Source of the DNA: Kordiimonadaceae bacterium
GTDB taxonomy: Bacteria; Pseudomonadota; Alphaproteobacteria; Sphingomonadales; Kordiimonadaceae
Assembly (NCBI GenBank): GCA_017640725.1
Contig: JAEPQB010000002.1
Span: forward strand, 62,001-126,000
Direction of reading: 5' to 3'
Length of the DNA stretch: 64,000 nucleotides
Below the pieces are notes generated by a model. The model searched no databases and was not told where the DNA came from. It saw only the letters and a program-made list of their open reading frames with translations. The position numbers and the translations under genes are program-made. Below are positions 36,849 to 47,600 of the stretch, one piece after another; position 1 is the first letter of the stretch; each line of letters begins with the position of its first letter.

Positions 36849-37766
36849 TCACCCAATTTCATCAGCCATAACCCACCAGTTCGGCGCATGCTGGCGAACC
36901 CTGTGTGCTACCGCTTCAGCAGCCTGCTTGTCGTGATACAAAGCGAAAACGGTCGCACCGCTGCCACTCATCCGAAGCAACTCCTGTTGGCTATTGAGGC
37001 GCAGGAAACGTTCGACTTCCATAATTTCCGGACACAGCTGGCACGCAGGGTCTTGAAGGCTGTTTGAGGTCAGGACATCCAGCATGGAAATGTCTTCGAC
37101 TACTTTATTGAGGTCCGTGATGGAGACGTCAAAGGGTGGCAAACCGCGAGCTTCTCTGAAGGACTTGAAACCTTTGAACACGTCAGGTGTGGATACTGGC
37201 TTGCCTGGATTGACCATCACAACGCCTGCGCTCCACGGAAGCTGGACCCGCTGAAGTTTTTCACCGATGCCCCGCACAATTTGGGGCTCGGCGGCCAGGC
37301 AAGAGGGAACATCAGCGCCAATCTTAAGCGACAACGCGAGCAAGTCTCCTTCTGATAGGCCACAGTCCCAAAGGTGATTAAGTCCAATGAGAGCAGCAGC
37401 CGCGTCAGAACTCCCTCCTCCGAGACCCGCCGCCAAAGGCAGGTTTTTATCAAGGGTAAGGGCGCCGCTTGGTGTTTTCCCGGCAGCTTTCGCTAACAAT
37501 TGAGCGGCTTTGAAGACCAAATTTTCTTCAACTGGAATGTTCGCGGCAGCGTCTGCGTTTGCACCAGCAACGGTCAAGGTAAAGTCTTCCGCAGCTTTGA
37601 AGTTCAGCAAATCGCCGAGCTTGGTGAAAGCAAACAGGCTTTCAAGCACATGGTAACCATCGTCCTTGCGACCGGTAATGTGCAAAAACAAGTTTAACTT
37701 TGCGGGAGCCCGTACGTACAGGCTGCCATCAGGGGCTTCTTTCAACCGGGATTCGAAGGCTGTCAT
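36849..37766 (-). CDS. ispE: 4-diphosphocytidyl-2-C-methyl-D-erythritol kinase
   Basis: IspE phosphorylates CDP-methylerythritol in the non-mevalonate (MEP) route to isoprenoids. The 305-residue GHMP kinase has APAKLNLFLHITGRKDDGYHVLESLF at the N terminus, the ATP loop LPLAAGLGGGSSDAAAALIGLN, and the C-terminal RMSGSGATVFALY. It lies 4 bases after the TPR lipoprotein gene, so the two are likely co-transcribed; this pair is common in alphaproteobacteria. Confidence 0.95.
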   Translation of the reverse strand: MTAFESRLKEAPDGSLYVRAPAKLNLFLHITGRKDDGYHVLESLFAFTKLGDLLNFKAAEDFTLTVAGANADAAANIPVEENLVFKAAQLLAKAAGKTPSGALTLDKNLPLAAGLGGGSSDAAAALIGLNHLWDCGLSEGDLLALSLKIGADVPSCLAAEPQIVRGIGEKLQRVQLPWSAGVVMVNPGKPVSTPDVFKGFKSFREARGLPPFDVSITDLNKVVEDISMLDVLTSNSLQDPACQLCPEIMEVERFLRLNSQQELLRMSGSGATVFALYHDKQAAEAVAHRVRQHAPNWWVMADEIG

Positions 37767-37770
37767 AAGC

Positions 37771-39507
37771 TTAGCTGTCCTCGCGCAACCCCATATCCAT
37801 CTTGACCCTCAACTCCGCCAGCTCTTCCGCGTCCGGTTTGCTATCGATCGCATGTTGCCACTGAAAACGCGCTTCGATAAACCGGCCTACCCGCCAATAG
37901 GCATCGCCCAGATGGTGGTTTATCGTCACATCGTCAGGTTCAATCCTAACTGCCTTTTCAAGCAGGCGAACAGCTTCAGCATAATCACCGGTCAAATAGT
38001 TCACCCACCCAAGACTATCGATAATGAAGCCATCCTCGGGCCGTTGCTCTACTGCCTTCTCGATCAAACCCTTTGCTTCGTCGACCCGCATACCGCGATC
38101 GATCCAGCTATAGCCAAGGTAGTTCAGCACACTGGGCTCATCAGGGCTAAGCGTGAGCGCTTGCAGGAAATCCGACTCTGCTTTGGGCCAGTCTTTCGAT
38201 TGCTCATGTGAAACGCCGCGCGCGAAAAAGGCGAACCAGTCTTGCCGCCCAGATGACTTATTCAGATCAATTGCCTGACTATAATACAATATAGCTTCGC
38301 CAAACTCGCGGCGTTCGCGCAAAATATCGCCAAGGGCAACCAAATACAGCGATTGCCTGGGGTTATCTCGTATCGCGGTTCGCAGAGCTGCCTCCGCTGC
38401 CGCCACATCACCGCCGCGGCGCAGCGCATTTATGCGTCGCTCTTCAGCAATAACGCTCAAACCACTTGTGGAAGGCACGGCGCCATATGCTTTGGCTGCT
38501 TCTGCTGGATTTTCCAGATCGTCCATCAAATTACCGAGCATGAAGTATATGTCTGCAATCTGGGGCGTAAGATAAGAGGCTATACGCAGGTAAATAACAG
38601 CCGCGCGCGGAGAACTACTGCGCGAAAACTCTGAAGCAAGACGATAGAATGTGCCGCCAACAGCACCTTGCGGATTGGCAGACTGTTGGGTTGGGCGCAG
38701 CCCTGCCGCGATCAATTGCCCTTCACGCAGCAGGAAGTTGTTATTTGAAAACCGTACAGCTTGCTCCCCCAAAAACTCTCGAGCTTCGGCACGTTTTCCG
38801 GTTCGCGCAAGCATGTCTGCGTAGGCGACAAATGGCTGTAGAGAAAGGGGTTGTGCAGCGTCAGCAATCAATCTGTACTGCTCTTCTGCCTGTTCAAACT
38901 GGCTTAAGTGATCCAGCATGTAAGCACGATGTTCATCTGCAATGGGCTTCAGTCGAATGTCCGCAACCATGTCAGCAAGTGCCGTTTCAGCCCCTTCAAT
39001 GTCATTTTGTGCTGCATAGCTCCAGCCAGCCAAAAGTGGCGACAGCATGCCGCCAAACCCCGTCATTTCAACGCGTGACAGCCGCGCACGAACCGCTTCC
39101 CAGTCCTGACGATTGAAAGCTTCGAGCACATAAAGGATCGACACGAGGTCGTCATTAAACACGGCCTCTTTATCTTCAGAGATGGTAACCGCAATTTTCG
39201 CGGCTTCCTCCATCCGGCCCGCATAAAGCAGCTGGAAAAAGGCCCTGTTGGCAATCAAACGATTGCTTGGATCAACTTCAAGCGCCCTCAGATAATAAGC
39301 CGCGCTATCAGAGAACGACAAACTCTGTTGTGCCAAAGCACCCGCGACAAAAGGCGTGTAGCGACCCTCTGCAGCTGCCTCTTGGCTAAACTCACTGTAA
39401 AGCCCGCCCGTTGTGACGGGCGCAAACTCGCTTTGTGGCGCAGGGCCAGCACAAGCCACAAGCGCACACGAGAGCGCGATGGGCGTAAATTTCAGAAACG
39501 GCTTCAT
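37771..39507 (-). CDS. TPR lipoprotein
   Basis: The 578-residue protein starts with a lipoprotein signal (MKPFLKFTPIALSCALVACAGP; lipobox LVAC, lipidated Cys near residue 19). It then has ten or more TPR units, for example AYYLRALEVDPSNRLIANRAFFQLLYAG, SDFLQALTLSPDEPSVLNYLGYSWIDRG and AVRLLEKAVRIEPDDVTINHHLGDAYWRVGRFIEAR. It probably acts as a scaffold at the inner face of the outer membrane. Coupled to ispE, 4 bases downstream. Confidence 0.88.
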   Translation of the reverse strand: MKPFLKFTPIALSCALVACAGPAPQSEFAPVTTGGLYSEFSQEAAAEGRYTPFVAGALAQQSLSFSDSAAYYLRALEVDPSNRLIANRAFFQLLYAGRMEEAAKIAVTISEDKEAVFNDDLVSILYVLEAFNRQDWEAVRARLSRVEMTGFGGMLSPLLAGWSYAAQNDIEGAETALADMVADIRLKPIADEHRAYMLDHLSQFEQAEEQYRLIADAAQPLSLQPFVAYADMLARTGKRAEAREFLGEQAVRFSNNNFLLREGQLIAAGLRPTQQSANPQGAVGGTFYRLASEFSRSSSPRAAVIYLRIASYLTPQIADIYFMLGNLMDDLENPAEAAKAYGAVPSTSGLSVIAEERRINALRRGGDVAAAEAALRTAIRDNPRQSLYLVALGDILRERREFGEAILYYSQAIDLNKSSGRQDWFAFFARGVSHEQSKDWPKAESDFLQALTLSPDEPSVLNYLGYSWIDRGMRVDEAKGLIEKAVEQRPEDGFIIDSLGWVNYLTGDYAEAVRLLEKAVRIEPDDVTINHHLGDAYWRVGRFIEARFQWQHAIDSKPDAEELAELRVKMDMGLREDS

Positions 39508-39543
39508 GCCCGCTTTCCTACAGCCAGATAGAACTCAAAACAA

Positions 39544-41202
39544 TTACATATTGGGATAGTTTGGCCCGCCGCCCCCTTCAGGCACAACCCAATTGATATT
39601 CTGCGTGATATCTTTGATGTCACAGGTTTTGCAGTGAACACAGTTTTGCGCGTTGATTTGCAAGCGCTGATCTTCACCGTCTTCACCAACATATTCATAT
39701 ACACCCGCCGGACAGAAGCGCTGCTCCGGGCCCGCATAATCTGCCAAATTCACGCTAACTGGAATGCTGTCATCCTTCAGCGTCAAATGAATTGGCTGAT
39801 CTTCTTCATGGTTGGTGTTTGAAAGGAACACAGAAGACAATTTGTCGAATGTGATCTCACCGTCAGGTTTCGGATAATCAATTGGCTTCGCGTCCGCTGA
39901 TTTTTTAGTGGCTTCATTGTCTTTATGCTTGTGCTTCAGCGTTGGCATTAGCCAACCCAGGCCGAGCGTGTTCATCCACATATCAAAACCGGAATAAAGT
40001 GTGCCCAGCTTAACGCCAAACTTGCTGAGCGCCGGGCGCGCGTTGCGCACCTTGTACAAGTCTTTGTAAATCCAGCTGTCTTTGAAGGCCTGCTCGTAGG
40101 CGGCAAGTTCCACGTCACCTGCAGAACCACCAACAATCGCCTCAAACGCGCTCTCAGCAGCCAACATGCCGGACTTCATGGCATTGTGCGTGCCTTTGAT
40201 GCGCGGCACGTTCACAAACCCGGCCGCACAGCCGATTAAAGCACCGCCAGGGAAATAAAGCTGTGGCACCGACTGCAGGCCACCCTCGTTGATCGCCCGC
40301 GCGCCGTAGGAAACACGGCGGCCGCCTTCCAGTATTTCACGAACCGCAGGGTGGTTCTTGTAACGCTGCATTTCGTCAAACGGCGACAGGTAAGGGTTCT
40401 CATAATCAAGCGTGACAACAAACCCGATGGCGATCTGGTTGTTTTCCTGATGGTAGATGAAACCACCACCTGCTGTGTCATTATCGAGTGGCCAGCCCTG
40501 AGAGTGGATCACCCGACCCGGCACGTGTTTGGCGGGGTCAATGTCCCACAATTCCTTAATGCCAATACCATAAGTCTGGAACTGAGCGTTTTCGCGCAGG
40601 CCAAACTTGGCTTCCAGTTCCTTAGAAAGCGAACCGCGGCAGCCTTCTGCAAACAAGGTGTATTTGGCATGTAGTTCCATACCGGGTTCATGGCTTGCCT
40701 TCGGCTCACCGTCACGGCCAATGCCCATATCACCTGTCGCGACGCCTTTTACGCGGCCGTCTTCATGATAAAGAATTTCCGCGCCCGCAAAGCCCGGGTA
40801 CACTTCCACGCCCATAGCTTCAGCTTGTTCACCCAGCCACCGGGTGAAATTGCCAAGCGATGTGGTGTACATGCCGTCATTGGACAGAAGTGGCGGCATG
40901 ATGAAATGCGGCATTTCTGTTTTGCCGGTTTCCGTTAGAACCCAGTGCTGGTTATCAACAACGGGCGTATTGAGCGGGGCGCCTTTTTCTTTCCAGTCAG
41001 GGAAAAGTTCATTGAGCGCCATGGGGTCTACAACCGCGCCAGACAGGATATGCGCACCAATTTCTGAGCCTTTTTCGATCACGCAGACCATCAGCTCTTG
41101 CTCTTTTTCCTGTGCGAGTTGCATCAGACGGATTGCAGCAGACAAACCCGATGGGCCGCCACCAACAATAACTACATCAAACTCCATGGATTCGCGTTCC
41201 AT
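39544..41202 (-). CDS. Electron transfer flavoprotein-ubiquinone oxidoreductase
   Basis: ETF-QO passes electrons from electron transfer flavoprotein to ubiquinone, linking fatty-acid and amino-acid oxidation to respiration. The 552-residue protein has the FAD motif [19 protein letters not shown], quinone-side blocks [22 protein letters not shown] and the C-terminal [4Fe-4S] set: CPAGVYEYV, then [17 protein letters not shown] precedes the ATG at 41202; the open extension to 41232 is not supported. The divergent 259-base region upstream is shared with the UDG gene. Confidence 0.96.
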   Translation of the reverse strand: MERESMEFDVVIVGGGPSGLSAAIRLMQLAQEKEQELMVCVIEKGSEIGAHILSGAVVDPMALNELFPDWKEKGAPLNTPVVDNQHWVLTETGKTEMPHFIMPPLLSNDGMYTTSLGNFTRWLGEQAEAMGVEVYPGFAGAEILYHEDGRVKGVATGDMGIGRDGEPKASHEPGMELHAKYTLFAEGCRGSLSKELEAKFGLRENAQFQTYGIGIKELWDIDPAKHVPGRVIHSQGWPLDNDTAGGGFIYHQENNQIAIGFVVTLDYENPYLSPFDEMQRYKNHPAVREILEGGRRVSYGARAINEGGLQSVPQLYFPGGALIGCAAGFVNVPRIKGTHNAMKSGMLAAESAFEAIVGGSAGDVELAAYEQAFKDSWIYKDLYKVRNARPALSKFGVKLGTLYSGFDMWMNTLGLGWLMPTLKHKHKDNEATKKSADAKPIDYPKPDGEITFDKLSSVFLSNTNHEEDQPIHLTLKDDSIPVSVNLADYAGPEQRFCPAGVYEYVGEDGEDQRLQINAQNCVHCKTCDIKDITQNINWVVPEGGGGPNYPNM

Positions 41203-41461
41203 GCTCCGCTCCTTACTTAACACGAGGCTCATTCATGTGACCCGAAGCCTCAAAATCCGTATCTGCGTCCTAAACTGGACCAAGACCGCCCTTTTTCAAG
41301 TCTTATGCCCGCCGGTCAGGCAAAGGTCAAACACTTGAAGACATGCGAAAGTCTGTAACTCCGGCCCCTAAACCAAATTTCGAAGATTCTGGTCAAATTT
41401 TTGATGCAATTTTAACTGATAGGCTTCTAATATTACCCGGAATCAAGGATCGAAAGACCAT

Positions 41462-42286
41462 ATGACTACTGAAGCTCCCCATTCCCTGGACCCTGCAAGT
41501 TTACTTGCCTGGCAGATTGCCATGGGGGCAGATGAAGCGATTGGTGACGAACCGATCGATCGGTTTTCCGCTCCTGTACCCACTGTGCAACCACAAAAAG
41601 CTGCATCCGCCGTCAAGATGTCAACCGAGCAGCGTGGACCACGGACTGTGGCTGCAAAACCGGTCCAGTCTATTGCTGGGGACGGCGCGGACGCCGCGAC
41701 CGCTGCCGCGTCCAGCGCTCAGTCACTTGAAGAACTCAGGGCCGCGCTGGAAGCTTTTGATGGTGGCCTGCTCAAACGTTCCGCGAAAAACCTGGTATTT
41801 TCTGATGGTATTTTCGGTGCACCTATCATGGTTGTTGGTGAAGCACCGGGCGCGGACGAGGACCGAATGGGTAAACCATTTGTCGGTGTCTCAGGTCAGC
41901 TTCTTGACCGCATGCTGGGCGCCGCCGGCATGAGCCGCGAGGAAAATGTTTACATCTCCAATATCCTGCCATGGCGCCCACTTGGCAACCGCGCTCCCGA
42001 TGATGCTGTAATCGCGATGTGCCTGCCGTTCATTCGCAGGCATATCGAGTTGGCGCAGCCCAAACTTGTTCTGATGTTCGGCGGCGTATCAGCAAAAGCA
42101 CTATTGGAAACAACTGAGGGCATCACGCGCCTGCGCGGCAAATGGAAAACGCTTTCCGTTGGCGGTGCAGATATACCCGCTTTACCAATTTTTCACCCGG
42201 CTTATTTGCTTCGGCAGCCGCACTTGAAAGGCATGGCTTGGCGCGACCTGCTAGCCGCCAAACATAAACTGGCAGAGTTGTCATGA
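41462..42286 (+). CDS. Family-4-like uracil-DNA glycosylase, Fe-S ligands reduced
   Basis: The 274-residue protein has a low-complexity N terminus of about 95 residues and a C-terminal UDG fold: [46 protein letters not shown] and [17 protein letters not shown]. Family 4 enzymes remove uracil from DNA and carry a [4Fe-4S] cluster. Of the usual four cysteines only one (AMCLPFI) is visible: [10 protein letters not shown] has none, and W stands where VKCRPPGNR has C. An atypical, cluster-free enzyme or a changed function is possible. It overlaps the next gene by 4 bases. Confidence 0.8.
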   Translation: MTTEAPHSLDPASLLAWQIAMGADEAIGDEPIDRFSAPVPTVQPQKAASAVKMSTEQRGPRTVAAKPVQSIAGDGADAATAAASSAQSLEELRAALEAFDGGLLKRSAKNLVFSDGIFGAPIMVVGEAPGADEDRMGKPFVGVSGQLLDRMLGAAGMSREENVYISNILPWRPLGNRAPDDAVIAMCLPFIRRHIELAQPKLVLMFGGVSAKALLETTEGITRLRGKWKTLSVGGADIPALPIFHPAYLLRQPHLKGMAWRDLLAAKHKLAELS

Positions 42287-44076
42287 TCAGAGTTTCGATC
42301 AAAACTTTTACAGTGTTGCTTGTTGTCCTTGCCGGATGTATTTCCGCAAACGCACAATCAGCCTCAATCCCTACTGTTCTTTCGGAAAAAGATATCGAGC
42401 GCTACCAGCGCATTTTTGAGCTTCAGCAGCAGGCACAGTGGGATAAAGCCCAGCGAGAAATCGACAGGCTCGAAAATCCTATTTTGATGGGGCATGTGAA
42501 CTTCCAGAAGCTGATGCATCCAACAGGCTACCGTAGTAAATATTCCGAGCTTGCCGCCTGGATGAAACGCTATGCCGACCATCCCAACGCCTGGCGTGTG
42601 TACCGGCTTGCCAAGCGTCGCCAGGGCAAAGCCCGCTCGCCGCGCGTGCCGGATAAAACCCGCTATCCTGGCGTTACCGGCCAGTCGGCCCTGCCGAAGC
42701 CGCCGCTGCCGCGCCGCAGCAGGCTGGAACGCAAAGCCATCACCACCTTCTTCGCCAATATCCGCCGGTATGTGCGCAATGGCACACCGGAGCGCGCCGA
42801 AAAACGCTATTGGGCGATGGATGCGCGTGGCCTGTTGGTTCCCCATGAAAAAGCACAAGCGCTCGAACGCATCGCGGCGAGCTACTATTATGAAGGCGAC
42901 GATTTCCGCGCCATGAAACTATCTGAGCTTGGTGCCAACTTCTCCCGCGAGATTGTGCCCCAGGTTGACTGGATCGCAGGCCTGGCACACTGGCGCCGCG
43001 GTGACCTTGAGGCTGCCTACCGCCATTTTGACGCGCTCGCGAACTCGGAACGCGCGGGCGACTGGCTCTTGTCAGCCGGGTCTTACTGGGCTGCACGGGC
43101 TGCGCTCAGGCTTGGCGATGTTGCGGGGTCCACAGCGCACCTGAAAACGTCCGCAAGTTTTGTGGAAACTTTTTATGGGCTGATCGCCAACCGGCAGTTG
43201 GGCATTGAACCCAGCATTGATTGGTCCGTGCCCCCTCTGCAGCAGTCAGCCGTTGATCAGCTACTGAAATATCCTGCAACGCGCCGTGCCATTGCCTTGG
43301 TTGAAGTCGGCCGCGACGACGTTGCGGACGAAGAATTGCGGCTGTTGTGGGGCCGCGAAGGTGTCGGCGTCCAGGAAGATATGCTGAGTTTTGCCACGGC
43401 CCTAAACCTGCCAGCCATTCAGATCAGGCTTGGCCGCGCGGGTGGCACAGGCGACCCTGCACCGATTGCAACACGCTATCCCATGCCCAACTGGGTGCCG
43501 GCTGGGGGCTTTTCGGTCGATCGCGCCATGATTTTTGCCATGGTGCGAAAAGAGAGCGATTTCCGGAGCCGTGCCCGCAGTCACGCGGGTGCAAACGGCT
43601 TGATGCAGGTAACGGCATCCACCGCCAGCTATATTACCAACAACCGCTCGCTGTTGCGCCGCGCCAACCGCAGCCAGCTTTATGAACCAGAGTTCAACAT
43701 TGCCCTTGGTCAGCAATATATCGAATATCTGATGGGCACCCAATATGTTGAAGACAATCTATTGATGGCGCTTGCGGCCTACAACGGCGGCCCTGGCAGC
43801 TTGCTGAATTGGCGCCGTGAAGTGGATTTTGGCGTTGATCCGCTATTGTTTATCGAATCCATCAGTTTCTATGAAACCCGCAGCTACATTGAGCGCGTAA
43901 TGGCTAACCTTTGGCTGTATCGCATGCGGCTTGGCCAGCCCACGCCGAGCCTCGATACACTCGCCTCTGGTGCCTGGCCAACTTTGAACTATCTGGACAC
44001 TGATGAAACCCCTGCCGCGCACCAGCGCGCAATTCGACTGACCCATAACGCGAGCACAAGCACAGCCGATGATTGA
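42283..44076 (+). CDS. Lytic murein transglycosylase, SLT type
   Basis: This 597-residue exported protein has a signal peptide ([16 protein letters not shown]; a lipobox-like LAGC is present, so it may be lipidated). A helical superhelix of TPR-like repeats follows, and a C-terminal SLT domain with the catalytic Glu in [26 protein letters not shown], then [17 protein letters not shown]. It cleaves peptidoglycan glycan chains, leaving anhydro-muramic ends. It overlaps UDG at the start and moaB at its end (8 bases), suggesting one transcript. Confidence 0.92.
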   Translation: MIRVSIKTFTVLLVVLAGCISANAQSASIPTVLSEKDIERYQRIFELQQQAQWDKAQREIDRLENPILMGHVNFQKLMHPTGYRSKYSELAAWMKRYADHPNAWRVYRLAKRRQGKARSPRVPDKTRYPGVTGQSALPKPPLPRRSRLERKAITTFFANIRRYVRNGTPERAEKRYWAMDARGLLVPHEKAQALERIAASYYYEGDDFRAMKLSELGANFSREIVPQVDWIAGLAHWRRGDLEAAYRHFDALANSERAGDWLLSAGSYWAARAALRLGDVAGSTAHLKTSASFVETFYGLIANRQLGIEPSIDWSVPPLQQSAVDQLLKYPATRRAIALVEVGRDDVADEELRLLWGREGVGVQEDMLSFATALNLPAIQIRLGRAGGTGDPAPIATRYPMPNWVPAGGFSVDRAMIFAMVRKESDFRSRARSHAGANGLMQVTASTASYITNNRSLLRRANRSQLYEPEFNIALGQQYIEYLMGTQYVEDNLLMALAAYNGGPGSLLNWRREVDFGVDPLLFIESISFYETRSYIERVMANLWLYRMRLGQPTPSLDTLASGAWPTLNYLDTDETPAAHQRAIRLTHNASTSTADD

Positions 44077-44593
44077 TGAAAGTAGAGAGTTTATCCCGGT
44101 CAAACTGGGGATCATGACAATCTCAGACACCCGTACGGAAGCAGACGACAAGTCTGGCGACACGCTGACTGCGCGTGCAGAAGCGGCAGGTCACATCATT
44201 CAGGCGCGCACCATAGTGAAGGATGACAAAACGTCGATCACAGCGCAGCTAAAAGAGTGGATCGCCGACGACGATGTGCAGGTAATCATTTCAACCGGCG
44301 GCACAGGCATAACTGGCCGTGACGTGACACCTGAGTGTTTCGAAGCACTGTATACCAAAGCCATTCCCGGCTTCGGCGAGCTGTTCAGAATGCTGTCCTA
44401 TGACCTGATAGGCACCAGCACCATCCAGAGCCGAGCCACTGGCGGCATTGCGGAAACGACGCTCTTGTTTGCCCTACCCGGTTCAACCGGTGCGGTAAAA
44501 GATGGCTGGGACAAAATTCTTTCAACCCAGCTGGATAGCCGCTTCAGGCCTTGCAACTTTGTCGAACTGATGCCCCGCTTCGGCGAACGCTGA
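44069..44593 (+). CDS. moaB: Molybdenum cofactor biosynthesis protein B
   Basis: MoaB/MogA-type proteins bind molybdopterin and adenylate it. The 174-residue protein starts [21 protein letters not shown] and has the MoCF motif [20 protein letters not shown] and [23 protein letters not shown]. It overlaps the transglycosylase gene by 8 bases. No other molybdenum gene is in the window. It is convergent with the giant RTX gene, 28 bases away. Confidence 0.93.
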   Translation: MIDESREFIPVKLGIMTISDTRTEADDKSGDTLTARAEAAGHIIQARTIVKDDKTSITAQLKEWIADDDVQVIISTGGTGITGRDVTPECFEALYTKAIPGFGELFRMLSYDLIGTSTIQSRATGGIAETTLLFALPGSTGAVKDGWDKILSTQLDSRFRPCNFVELMPRFGER

Positions 44594-44621
44594 GGGTATA
44601 CAGCGCTCGGGCCGTTTTTTC

Positions 44622-47600
44622 TTAAAGCAGCAGATTTTCTTCGGTTAGGCTCGTCAAGGACGCGCCCGCAAGCAGCACGCTGTCTCCGCCCCCAAGGTCA
44701 ATCAGCAGGCCATCGGCGGTTTCTGTCGCTGCGGCCAACACGTCATCAAGGGTGTCAAAGTCTGTTGCTGTTTCACTCAGGTCCAGAAGATCGTTAGACC
44801 GGAAATCGACAATCTCATCATCATCACTGCCCGCAGCGAACACAAATGTGTCTGACCCGGCACTTCCGCGCATCGTATCGTTACCGGCGCCTCCAATTAG
44901 CGTGTCATCGCCCCGGTTGCCATTCATCAGGTCGTCGCCTACACCGCCAAGAATGTTGTCATTGTCGTTGCCACCTGCGAGCAAATCATTACCGCCGCGC
45001 CCCACGATCAAATCATCGCCGCCCGCGCCGTTCAACCGGCTCCCGGCCTCGAGCGCGCGCAATGTGTCGTCACCCTTGCCGCCAAACACACTTTCAATGC
45101 CAATCAGCACATCGCCTTCAGCAAACCCGCCAGACACCTCACCGGTTTCCAAGTCAACGAGCAAATCGGCTGTATCCCGCAGATAGTCAATCCGGTCACC
45201 ACCACCGCCACCGTTTAGCGTGTCGGCGCCTGCGTCTCCAAACAAGCGGTCACCGCCACCACCGCCGTGCAGACTGTCATTGCCGACGCTGCCTGAGAGG
45301 GTATCAACGCCAGAGCCGCCTTTGATGGTGTCATTGCCATTGCCGCCCAACAGACTGTCTGCGCCGTTGCCGCCATCCAGCATATCGGACTGAGTGCCGC
45401 CAACGAGGGTGTCATTGCCCTCCCCGCCATAAAGCGTGTCTGCACCGCGGTCGCCGGTGATTTTGTCATTGCCGGCGCCGCCATTCATGACGTCGTCACC
45501 GCCGTACCCATACATAACGTCAGCTGATGCGGTGCCCGAAATACTCTCGGCGGTATCGCCAATTCTGCTGGACAGTGCGGCATTAAGATCTGTCGTCGAT
45601 GTTGCCGTCGACAGGTCAAAAGTCTGCTCGCCAATTCGGATTGTTTCTATTCTTTCGTCGCGACTGGTCCAGAACTGGTTGTCCAGGATAACCGTACCAA
45701 TGGTGTTACCATTACCATCATCCACATAGACATAAAGATCATAGTTCCAAAACACAGCGAAGCTGATATTTTCAAAGCTATCCGCCACATTGGTCAGGTC
45801 GAGAATATCTGAACCACTGTCGCTAGTGTAATCTGTGTCGTTGATGATCGCTGTGTTGTCGCTGGTAGCGTTCCAGGAGACAACATACGTGTCATCATCA
45901 GCACCGCCATACAGCCTCGCGTACGTTGACGATGTCTCGAGAGTGTCAGCCCCGTTCTCGCCATACAAAAAGCCAAAGAAAACGCCGCTGGTTAGCGTAT
46001 CATCACCTTCGCCGCCGTACAGGTTAGTAGAACTGTCGTTGGCAGTTGCAGTGAGAAAATCGTCCCCCGCTTCACCATAAAGCCTGTTAGACGCACCACC
46101 TGCTGTCAGGGTGTCATTGCCCTCGCCGCCATACAAAAAATTGCTCGAGCCGCCACCAATGATGGTGTCATCGCCCCCATAACTGAACACAGTTTCATTT
46201 GCACCGGTAACTTCAATCAAATCATTGTTGGAACCGGCACCGTATTTGAGCACGCTATTGAGTTCGGCACCGCTTGTGAACTCTGTCAGGTCAATGGTAT
46301 CATCACCAACGATAAGTGTTTCAATCTCGCTGCTGTACCAGGAGGCATATTGGTCGTCGATAAAGATCGTGCCAATAAGATTGCCGTCATCGTTGTTAAT
46401 ATAGATCGTCAAGTCCGATGACGTGCCCGCGAAACTAACATTGTCCAGACTGTCCACGATGGCACTTAAATCCAATACATCATTACCTCCACTGGCACTT
46501 GTGCCGTTGTCTCTGACGAGGGTGTAGAATGGATTGCTAGTGCTGGCGCCAGACCACTCCAGGACATAATTATCATCGCCAACACCGCCATACAGGTAGA
46601 CATCATCATGGTTACCGGTGTTCAAGGTGTCGTCGCCTTCCTCACCGTGCAGATGGTTAAACCTGCCACCTGCGGTCAGGACGTCACCCCCTTCGTCGCC
46701 GTACAAAAAGTTGTTTGTGCCACCACCCGTGATGGTGTCATCGCCACCGAAACCAAATACGGTTTCATTGTCTCCATCAACAGTGATCAGGTCACCGTTT
46801 GCGCCAGCACCGTAGTTAACGACACTGTTGATCTCGCTCCCGCTGCTGAACTCGGTTAGGTCCACCGTGTCATCGCCAACAATCAGCGTTTCGATTTGGC
46901 GATCGTAAAAGGTGTAGAACTGATCTTCGACGAAAATCGTGCCGATGCGGTTACCGTCATCATCGTTAATATGGATGGTCAGGTCCCAAGACGTTCCAGC
47001 AAAGGACAGATTATCCAAACTACCCGCCACTGCACTGAGATCCAGAACGTCCGACCCACCATCAGCCACCGACGTATTTTCATAGACTCGAGTATAGAAA
47101 GGGTAGTTCTCGCTCGCGCTGGACCAGTCCACTACATACGTGTCGTCTCCCAGCTGACCATAGAGGTAAACATCGTCATTGTCTGCCGTGGCCAGGGTGT
47201 CATCATCGTCGCCACCGTAGAGATAACTAAACCTGCCCCCTGCCTTCAGTATGTCATTGCCAGTACCACCATAAAGATTGTTTGACGAACCGCCGCCGGT
47301 GATTGTGTCATCACCAGCCAAGCCGAATACGGTTTCACTATCACCTTCGACCGCGATCAAGTCACCGTTCGCGCTCGCGCCGTATACAACACGGCTGTTC
47401 AATTCTTGACCGCTGTTTGCGCTGGTCAGGTCAAGCGTATCGTCCCCAACAATCAGTGTTTCGATTTGACGATCGGTCGACCAGTTGTACTGATAATCAA
47501 CATCCACTGTGCCAATGCGATTGCCATCGTCATCGTTGATATAGATTGTAAGCGTCGTCCAGGACCCTGCGAAAGAAAGATTATCCAAGCTACTGGCAAT

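Noticed and set aside
44882-45500. RTX repeats considered as a possible CRISPR or minisatellite
   Set aside because: Units are coding, vary by codon and lack the fixed repeat/unique spacer pattern of CRISPR.
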